A stretch of 64,000 nt of DNA, from contig NZ_JBPZGY010000006.1 of the NCBI RefSeq assembly GCF_051857535.1, positions 199,524 through 263,523 on the forward strand. Reading direction: 5' to 3'. The position numbers were made by a program, and so were the translations under genes. Shown here piece after piece: positions 9,443 to 17,000 of this stretch (position 1 is the first letter of the stretch; each line of letters opens with the position of its first letter). Under the pieces are notes generated by a model that ran no database searches, was not told the origin of the DNA, and worked only from the letters and a program-made list of their open reading frames with translations. Source of the DNA: Roseateles_B sp051857535 (GTDB taxonomy: Bacteria; Pseudomonadota; Gammaproteobacteria; Burkholderiales; Burkholderiaceae_C).

Positions 9443-10474
9443 ATGAGCATGCCCATGTCGACACCCGGCGCGAGCGCCCCCGCGGCAGGCCTGCGCCTGA
9501 GCCTGGACTGGCAGCCGCTGGCCTTGCTGCTGGGCCTCATGGCCCTGGCCCTGCCGCTGATGGGCAGCGCCTCCAGCTGGGCCACGCTGACCCTGGCCGG
9601 CCTGGCCATGGGCCTGATCATCTTCATCATCGCCTCGGGCCTGACCCTGGTCTTCGGCCTCATGGACGTGCTGAATTTCGGCCACGGCGTCTTCATCGCC
9701 CTGGGCGCCTTCATGGCCACCACGGTGATGGGCGGCATGAGCGGCTGGACGGGCGAGGGCAGCAGCCTGGCCGCCAACCTCGTGGCCGTGGGCCTGGCCT
9801 GCCTGGCCGGCATGGCGGTGGCCGGCGCGGTAGGCCTGGTCTTCGAGCGTGTGCTGGTGCGGCCGGTCTACGGCATGCACCTCAAGCAGATCCTGATCAC
9901 CATGGGCGGCATGATCATTGGCGAGGAGTGCATCAAGCTGCTGTGGGGCGCGCAGCTGGTGCCGCTGCCGGTGCCCGAAGCGCTGCGCGGCTCGCTGCTG
10001 CTGGGGGACGTCGCCATCGAGAAGTTCCGCCTGCTGGCCGTGGTGCTGGGGCTGGCGGTCTTCGCGGGCCTGCTGTGGGTGCTCAACCGCACCAAGCTCG
10101 GCCTGCTGATCCGCGCTGGCGTGCAGGACCGCGAGATGGTGGAGAGTCTGGGCTACCGCATCCGCCGGCTCTTCGTGGCGGTCTTCGTCGCGGGCTCGGC
10201 CCTGGCCGGGCTGGGCGGGGTGATGTGGGGGCTCTACCAGCAGGGCGTCACGCCGCAGATCGGGGCGCAGGTCAACACGCTGATCTTCATCGTCATCATC
10301 ATCGGCGGCCTGGGCTCGACGCTCGGCTGCTTCGTGGGGGCGCTGGCGGTGGGGCTGATGGCCAACTACTGCGGCTTCCTCTTCCCCAAGGCGGCGCTGT
10401 TCTCCAACATCGGGCTCATGGTGGCGGTGCTGATGTGGCGGCCCCAGGGCCTCTATCCCGTGGGAGTCCGTTGA
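9443..10474 (+). CDS. livH: ABC transporter permease, LivH type
   Basis: 343-residue integral membrane protein with about eight to nine hydrophobic segments, forming one half of the inner-membrane channel. The family hallmark ASGLTLVFGLMDVLNFGHG is visible at about residues 60-80, and the region IIIGGLGSTLGCFVGA near residue 285 is the conserved cytoplasmic loop that contacts the ATPases. The N-terminus has a Met-rich, low-complexity lead (MSMPMSTPGASAPAAG) that is longer than usual; a later start is possible but none is better supported by a ribosome-binding site. The stop and next start share TGATG, indicating coupled translation. Confidence 0.92.
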   Translation: MSMPMSTPGASAPAAGLRLSLDWQPLALLLGLMALALPLMGSASSWATLTLAGLAMGLIIFIIASGLTLVFGLMDVLNFGHGVFIALGAFMATTVMGGMSGWTGEGSSLAANLVAVGLACLAGMAVAGAVGLVFERVLVRPVYGMHLKQILITMGGMIIGEECIKLLWGAQLVPLPVPEALRGSLLLGDVAIEKFRLLAVVLGLAVFAGLLWVLNRTKLGLLIRAGVQDREMVESLGYRIRRLFVAVFVAGSALAGLGGVMWGLYQQGVTPQIGAQVNTLIFIVIIIGGLGSTLGCFVGALAVGLMANYCGFLFPKAALFSNIGLMVAVLMWRPQGLYPVGVR

Positions 10475-11571
10475 TGCTGCGCGCCCTGCTTTCCCATGAC
10501 CTGCCGCGCAGCCGCCTGCTGGCCGCGCTGCTGCTGGCCTGCGTGGTCGGGCTGCTGCTGACGCCCTTCCTCTTCCCCGGCATCAAGGCGCTGAACGTGG
10601 CGGCCAAGATCCTCGTGTTCATCGTGCTGGTGGCCAGCTATGACCTGCTGCTGGGCTACACGGGCATCGTGAGCTTCGCCCACACCATGTTCTTCGGCAT
10701 CGGGGCCTATGGCGTGGCCATTGCCAGCAACCAGATGGGGCCGGGCTGGCCGGCGCTTGCCACGGGCGTGGGCGCGGCCCTGGGGCTGAGCTTGCTGTTG
10801 TCCCTGCTGATCGGACTGTTCTCGCTGCGGGTGAAGGCGCTCTTCTTTGCGATGATCACCATGGCCGTGGCCTCGGCCTTCCTGGGGCTGGCCTCGCAGC
10901 TGTCCGAGTTCACTGGCGGCGAGGACGGGCTCAGCTTCCAGGTGCCCGAGCTGCTTCAGCCGGGCACGGAGTTCCTGGAGGAGCCCTTCCTGGGGGCCAG
11001 CATTGATGGGCGCTTCGCGGCCTACTACCTGCTGTGCGCCTGCACGATCTCGCTGACCCTGCTGATGCTGCGCATCGTCAACTCACCTTTTGGCCGTGTG
11101 CTGCAGGCCATCCGCGAGAACGACTTCCGCGCCGAGGCCATCGGTTATCAGACCGTTGTCTACCGCGTCTGGGCCAATGTGCTGGCAGCGCTCTTCGCCA
11201 CCCTGGCCGGCGCCATGCTGGCCGTCTGGCTGCGCTACAACGGGCCGGACACCTCGCTGTCGATGGAGCTGATGCTGGACGTGCTGCTGATCTGCGTGAT
11301 CGGCGGCATGGGCAGCCTCTACGGCGCGGTGGTGGGCAGCGTGCTCTTCATGGGCGCGCAGGCCTATCTGCAGGACCTGATGCGCCTGGGCGCCTCGGCG
11401 GTGGAGGGCGTGCCCGTGCTGGCCGCGCTGATCTCGCCGGACCGCTGGCTGCTGTGGCTGGGCCTGCTCTTCGTGCTGGCGGTCTATCACTTCCCGGCCG
11501 GCATCGTCGGCGGCCTGCGGCTGCGGGCCGCGCGCCGGGCGCTGGCGGCCCTGAGCAAGGAGCAGGCATGA
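10474..11571 (+). CDS. livM: ABC transporter permease, LivM type
   Basis: 365-residue second permease subunit with multiple membrane segments. Characteristic phrases are ASYDLLLGYTGIVSFAH near residue 53, the loop AIRENDFRAEAIGY near residue 215 and VIGGMGSLYGAVVGSV near residue 275. Starting at 10474 it shares one base with the stop of the upstream permease gene; the frame is open from 9928 but that stretch lies inside the other permease and is not coding in this frame. The C-terminus is Arg-rich and cytoplasmic. Its stop overlaps the next gene start as ATGA. Confidence 0.92.
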   Translation: MLRALLSHDLPRSRLLAALLLACVVGLLLTPFLFPGIKALNVAAKILVFIVLVASYDLLLGYTGIVSFAHTMFFGIGAYGVAIASNQMGPGWPALATGVGAALGLSLLLSLLIGLFSLRVKALFFAMITMAVASAFLGLASQLSEFTGGEDGLSFQVPELLQPGTEFLEEPFLGASIDGRFAAYYLLCACTISLTLLMLRIVNSPFGRVLQAIRENDFRAEAIGYQTVVYRVWANVLAALFATLAGAMLAVWLRYNGPDTSLSMELMLDVLLICVIGGMGSLYGAVVGSVLFMGAQAYLQDLMRLGASAVEGVPVLAALISPDRWLLWLGLLFVLAVYHFPAGIVGGLRLRAARRALAALSKEQA

Positions 11572-12422
11572 GCCTCACCTTCCCGGGATTCACCTCCCAC
11601 TACCTGCGCTGCGCCGGCCGCGAGATCCACTACACCGACTGGGGCCCGGCCGATGCGCCGGTGGTGATCGCCTGGCACGGCCTGGCCCGCACGGGGCGGG
11701 ACATGGATGCCCTGGCGGACTTCCTCAGCAGCGACTACCGTGTGATCTGCCCCGACACGATAGGCCGCGGCCTCTCCCAGTGGAGTCCCGACCCCGACCG
11801 CGAATACTGCCTGGACTTCTACGTGCAGCTGGCCACCGCGCTCGTGGACCAACTGCAGCTGGCACGCCTGCACTGGGTGGGCACCTCCATGGGCGGCGCC
11901 ATTGGCACGGTGGCGGCGGCGACGACACTGCGCGGCCGCATCGAGCGGCTGGTCCTCAACGACAACGGCCCCTCGCTGGCGGCGCCGGCCATCGCGCGCA
12001 TCCGCGCCTATGCTGGCAACCCGCAGGCCTTTGACACCCTGACGGAGCTGGAACAGTACTTCCGCCAGGTCTACAAGCCCTATGGCTGGCTCAGCGATGC
12101 GCAGTGGCGCCTGATGACCGAGACCTCGATGCGCCGCCTGCCCGACGGCCGCGTGGCGCCGCACTACGATCCGGCCATGGTGCGCCAGTTCGTCACCCGG
12201 CCCGACGACTACGAGCGCTGGGCCGAATGGGACAGCCTCAGCCTGCCGGTGCTGTGCCTGCGCGGTGAGGACTCCGACCTGCTGCTGCCGGAGACGGCCG
12301 AAGCCATGCGCGTGCGCGGGCCCTGTGCGGCGGTGGCCACCATCCCGGGCTGTGGCCATGCGCCCGCGCTCAATGTGCCGGCGCAGCTGGAGCTGGTGCG
12401 GCGATTCCTGGAGGGTGCCTGA
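11568..12422 (+). CDS. Alpha/beta hydrolase encoded in the ABC importer operon
   Basis: 284-residue cytoplasmic alpha/beta hydrolase. The nucleophile elbow is GTSMGG (Ser near residue 107), the acid is likely in LRGEDSDLLLPET, and the histidine is in GCGHAPALN close to the C-terminus. An HG oxyanion motif appears as AWHGLARTG near residue 36. The start ATG overlaps the permease stop by four bases, so this enzyme is made together with the transporter. That coupling suggests that it hydrolyses the imported compound, for instance an ester or amide, but no known substrate can be assigned. It is the last gene of the operon; the next gene runs the other way three bases later. Confidence 0.88.
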   Translation: MSLTFPGFTSHYLRCAGREIHYTDWGPADAPVVIAWHGLARTGRDMDALADFLSSDYRVICPDTIGRGLSQWSPDPDREYCLDFYVQLATALVDQLQLARLHWVGTSMGGAIGTVAAATTLRGRIERLVLNDNGPSLAAPAIARIRAYAGNPQAFDTLTELEQYFRQVYKPYGWLSDAQWRLMTETSMRRLPDGRVAPHYDPAMVRQFVTRPDDYERWAEWDSLSLPVLCLRGEDSDLLLPETAEAMRVRGPCAAVATIPGCGHAPALNVPAQLELVRRFLEGA

Positions 12423-12425
12423 GGC

Positions 12426-13079
12426 TCAGCCGCCGTTGACGCTCACATGGCCCTTGCGCTCGCAGCGCTGCACGGGCTTGGGGAGATCGGGCCCGAAATT
12501 GGTCTCCCAGCACTCATCGAAGACCGAGCAGTAGCAGCCTGCAACGCTCAGCTTGCTGCGCTCACGATCCACCGCCTTGTAGAGGGCTTCCACCTGCTTG
12601 TCCTGCACGTCTTCCCCGCGCCAGCTGAACAGCATCTGGCGCCGGCCGGCCGTCAGCACATCGCCGGCGATGGAGCCGCTGCGGGTGTAGACGTGCGCAT
12701 CCTTGGGTACGCTCAGCTGCTGAGTGCGCGCCACCTCGGCAGGCAAGGCATGGCTGCTCTTGAGCGGCTTGCCGTCGTAGCGCATCTCCAGCCAGACCAC
12801 GCGGGCCGGGCCGGTGCCGACGTTCTCCACGGCGAGCTGGAGTTCGGACTTGTCGCTCGCGTTGATGTTGGCGGCGTAGTACTGCAGGATGGGCGTGGAC
12901 CCGGCCTTCACCAGGCGTGCGTTCTGCTCGACCAGGGCCTGCATGGTGGCACTGGTCTTGAGCGCCGACACCAGCGCGGCACCGGCACTCAGCAGCATGC
13001 TCAGGGCCACGGCCACATGGAACCAGCGCGGCGCCTTGTCCTCGCCCGCGGGCTTGCTCGGCTTGGGAATCTCGATCAC
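12426..13079 (-). CDS. Hypothetical single-span membrane protein
   Basis: Not recognised. 217 residues: a basic, Pro-Lys-rich cytoplasmic start (MIEIPKPSKPAGEDKAPR), one membrane segment at about residues 20-42, a short helical piece, then a periplasmic domain of about 150 residues with a beta-sandwich feel (ELQLAVENVGTGPARVVWLEM). Four cysteines cluster near the C-terminus (AGCYCSVFDECW and RCERK), which could form disulfides outside the membrane. It is convergent with the hydrolase gene and stands alone. The domain with NVGTGPA resembles those in other uncharacterised anchored proteins, but function is unknown. Confidence 0.7.
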   Translation of the reverse strand: MIEIPKPSKPAGEDKAPRWFHVAVALSMLLSAGAALVSALKTSATMQALVEQNARLVKAGSTPILQYYAANINASDKSELQLAVENVGTGPARVVWLEMRYDGKPLKSSHALPAEVARTQQLSVPKDAHVYTRSGSIAGDVLTAGRRQMLFSWRGEDVQDKQVEALYKAVDRERSKLSVAGCYCSVFDECWETNFGPDLPKPVQRCERKGHVSVNGG

Positions 13080-13147
13080 GGCCTCACTCCTTGGCCGCGA
13101 TTATGGCGAGCCGCTGGAGGGCTGGCGGTGGGATCGCGACGAAACGC

Positions 13148-13591
13148 CTATTGCGCAGGCAGGCGGCCCAGCCAATGGTCCAGGCGGCCGCGCAGGGCGG
13201 TGAAGTCCAGGGGCTTGGTGAGGTGCTCATCCATGCCGGCGGCCAGGCTGGCCTTCACGTCGCTCTCCAGCGCATGGGCGGTCAGGGCCAGAATTGGGAA
13301 GTGCGGCAGTTCGGCGCGGGCCTGCAGCTCGCGCAGGCGGCGGGCGCATTCCAGGCCGTCCATGCCGGGCATCTGGATGTCCATGAGCACGAGGTCCGGG
13401 GCGGCCTGCATGCAGGCATCCACGGCTTCGAGGCCATTGCTGGCCAGGCGGCTGCGCAGGCCCATGAGGGACAGGAACTCCAGGGCCACGACCTGGTTGA
13501 TGGGGTTGTCCTCGACGAGCAGCACCTGCACACGGGCCGCTTCTGCACCGATGGCGCCCTTGGGAATACCGTTGCTGCCCGCTGTCATCAT
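13148..13591 (-). CDS. Stand-alone response-regulator receiver domain
   Basis: About 147 residues made of a single CheY-like receiver. The acidic pocket and switch positions are all present: LLVEDNPINQ (acidic pair), VLMDIQMPGMDG (phospho-acceptor Asp), ALTAHA (Thr) and LTKPLD (Lys). The VEDNPINQ wording is typical of receivers attached to the C-terminus of hybrid histidine kinases. No kinase or output domain is encoded within the frame or next to it, so it would act as a shuttle or a phosphate sink for a kinase elsewhere. The start is uncertain: ATG codons at 13591, 13588 and 13612 are close together and none has a strong ribosome-binding site. Confidence 0.8.
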   Translation of the reverse strand: MMTAGSNGIPKGAIGAEAARVQVLLVEDNPINQVVALEFLSLMGLRSRLASNGLEAVDACMQAAPDLVLMDIQMPGMDGLECARRLRELQARAELPHFPILALTAHALESDVKASLAAGMDEHLTKPLDFTALRGRLDHWLGRLPAQ

Positions 13592-14001
13592 GATGAACCG
13601 CCCGCCTGCCATTGGCCAAGATCCACTCGCCTCGCGCTGTGCCCTGCGAAAGGCCGGCAAGAGCGCAGGCCTGTCGTGTGCCGTCCAACGCGTCGGCACC
13701 TCCCTGAGGGCGGGATGGACATCCCCGCGCCAGCAGGTGAGCGAACCTCGGGTTAACCCGCATTCTTGATTTCGGACTCGCTCGGGGCGTGATGTTGCCC
13801 CCGGATTTGCGGCGATGCAATGGCTGTCGGTGTCATTTACGTCTTTGAACCAGCGCAAGCGGGGCCAGGTCTTGATGCATCGCAAGTCATGTCCCGGGGG
13901 CGTGAGCCGGATGCGGCATCATGGCCATCGCCGCCTGCTGACAGATTCGTGTCATCGCGCTCCCTAGAATGACCGCCTCCTTCAGTCAGAGACCCGCCAC
14001 G
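13592..14001. other. Divergent intergenic region upstream of the UvrA paralogue
   Basis: About 400 bases without a convincing gene; frames on both strands here lack coding character. A TAGAAT (13965-13970) resembles a -10 element and overlaps the first possible ATG of the UvrA-like gene (13969), which favours the later start at 14002. GGGGCCAGGTCTTGA at 13861 matches 13 of 15 bases of a word repeated elsewhere in the window (see 27857). Confidence 0.5.
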
Positions 14002-17000
14002 ATGTCCGACGGTCATATCAAGATTCGCGGTGCCCGCCAGCACAACCTCAAGAACCTCGATCTGGACATCGCCACCCATGAGCTGACGGTGGTGACAGGG
14101 CCCAGCGGTTCGGGCAAGTCCAGCCTGGTCTTTGACACGCTCTACGCGGAAGGCCAGCGGCGCTATGTGGAAACGTTTTCAGCCTACGCCCGCCAGTTCC
14201 TGGACCGCATGGACCGGCCGGCGGTGGACAAGGTCGAGGGCGTGCCCCCGGCCATCGCCATCGACCAGACCAACCCGGTGCGCACCTCGCGTTCCACGGT
14301 CGGCACGATGACCGAGCTCAACGACCACCTCAAGCTGCTCTTCGCCCGCGCGGCGCAGCTCCACGACCGCCAGACCGCCCAGCCGGTGCGGCATGACACG
14401 GCCCAGACCATCTTCGCCGAGCTGAAGGCGCGCACGCTGGCCGAAGACCCGCGCCTGGTGCTGACCTTCCCCGTCGAACTGCCCGCCAACACGAGTGCCG
14501 AGCAGGTGCAGCAGTGGCTGGCGGCGAGCGGCTTCACGCGCATCCAGGCCGAGCGCATGGTGGGCGCCCCGAGCGGCGAAGGGCTGCCCCCAGCCGAGAG
14601 TGCCCCCTCGGGGGGCAGCGCAGCCGCGGTGGCGGCAGGCATGGGGGCTCGAAAGGTTCTTGATGTGGTGGCCGACCGCTTCCGCATGCAGGGCGTGGAC
14701 ACCCAGCGTGCCATGGAAGCCATCGAGCTGGCCCTGAAGCGCGGCAGCGGCCGCCTCAATGTTTACGCGGGCGGCAGCGATGAGCAGACGCCCGACGTCT
14801 GGCGCTACTCCACCGGCCTGCACTGCCCCGACAGCGACCTGCGCTACCAGGACCCGCAGCCGGCGCTGTTCTCCTTCAACTCGGCCATGGGTGCCTGCGA
14901 GACCTGCCGCGGCTTCGGCCGCGTGATCGGCGTGGACCTGGGCCTGGTCATCCCCGACGACAAGAAGACGCTGCGCGCCGGTGCCATCAAGCCCCTGCAG
15001 ACGCCGGCCTGGGCCGAGTGCCAGGACGACCTCATGCGCCATGCGGGCGAGGCCGGCATCCCGCGGGACACCGCCTGGAGCCACCTGACCGCAGCCCAGA
15101 AGGACTGGGTCATCAACGGATCGCCCAACTGGAAGGGCAAGTGGAACCAGCAGTGGTACGGGGTTCACCGCTTCTTCGAGTACCTGGAGAGCAAGGCCTA
15201 CAAGATGCACATCCGCGTGCTCTTGTCCAAGTACCGTAGCTACACCGAATGCCCGGACTGCCGCGGTGCGCGCCTCAAGACCGAGGCCCTGCTGTGGCGC
15301 GTGGGCTCGGCCGCTCTGGCCGATGCGGCGCTGCCGCGCGAGGCGCGCTTCCTGCCCAGCGGCACGGCCTGGAGCCGCGCGCAACTGGAGTCCCTGCCGG
15401 GCCTGCATCTGCACGACCTGATGCAGCTGCCCATGCACCGCCTGCGCCGCTTCATGGACGAGCTGCAGCTGCCCTCCACCATGCTGGACGAGGCGCTGAA
15501 GCTGCTGCTGGAGGAGATCCGCAACCGGCTGAAGTACCTCTGCGACGTGGGCCTGGGCTACCTCACGCTGGACCGCCAGAGCCGCACGCTCTCCGGTGGC
15601 GAGGTGCAGCGCATCAACCTCACCACGGCCCTGGGCACCTCGCTGGTGAACACGCTGTTCGTGCTGGACGAGCCCAGCATCGGCCTGCATCCGCGGGACA
15701 TGAACCGCATCGTGCAGGCCATGCACCGCCTGCGCGACGCGGGCAACACGCTGGTGGTGGTCGAGCACGATCCCGCCGTCATGCTGGCCGCCGACCGCCT
15801 CATCGACATGGGCCCCGGCCCCGGCGAGAAGGGCGGCAGCATCGTCTTCGACGGTACGCCGGAGGCCATCCGCTCGGCCGACACGCTCACTGGCGCCTAC
15901 CTGGGCGCGCGCAAGCAGGTGGGCATGGGCCTGAAGCGCCTGGTGGACGCCTCGACGCCGCGCCTCATCCTCGAAGGCGCGCGCGAGCACAACCTCCAGA
16001 ACGTCAGTGTGGAGTTCCCGCTGCAGCGCATGGTGGTGGTCACCGGCGTCTCGGGCTCGGGCAAGAGCACGCTGATGCAGGACGTGCTCTACCCGGCGCT
16101 CGCCCGCCACTTCGGCCAGGCCACCGAGGCCCCGGGGGCGCACGACCGCCTGCTGGGCGCGGACTGGCTGGCCGGGGCTGTCTTCGTGGACCAGTCCCCC
16201 ATCGGCAAGACCGCTCGCTCCAATCCGGCCAGCTATGTGGGCGCCTTCGACGAGATCCGCAAGCTCTTCGCCGCCACGCCCATGGCGCAGGAACGCAGCT
16301 ACGGCCCGGGCATGTTCAGCTTCAATGCGGGCGATGGGCGCTGCCCCACCTGCGGCGGCTCGGGCTTCGAGCACGTGGAGATGCAGTTCCTCTCGGACGT
16401 CTACCTGCGCTGCCCTGACTGCGACGGCCGCCGCTTCCGCGCCGAGATCCTCGACGTGAAGATCATCCGGGACGAGCGCGAGCTCTCGGTCTCCGAGGTC
16501 CTGGAGCTGACCGTCAGCGAGGCTGTGCATCTTTTCCGCTACGACCGCGAGGTGCTGCTCAAGCTGCAGCCCATCCTCGACGTGGGCCTGGAATACGTTC
16601 GCCTGGGCCAGCCCGTGCCCACGCTGTCCGGTGGCGAAGCGCAGCGCCTCAAGCTCGCCGGCTTCCTCGCCGAGGCGGCGACGAGCGCGAGCAAGAGCCG
16701 CCAGGCCGTCGCGAAGAAGGGCACGCTCTTCCTCTTCGACGAGCCCACCACCGGCCTGCACTTCGACGACATCGCCAAGCTCATGCGCGCCATGCGCAAG
16801 CTGCTGAGCGCGGGGCATTCGCTGATCCTGATCGAGCACAACCTGGACGTGATCCGCGCCGCGGACTGGCTGATCGACCTCGGCCCCGAGGGTGGCGAGG
16901 ACGGCGGCCTGCTCGTCTGCCAGGGCACGCCCGAGGAGGTGCGCGAGCACCCGAGCTCGCACACCGCCGCGGCCCTGCGCGAGTACGCCCTGCACATGGA

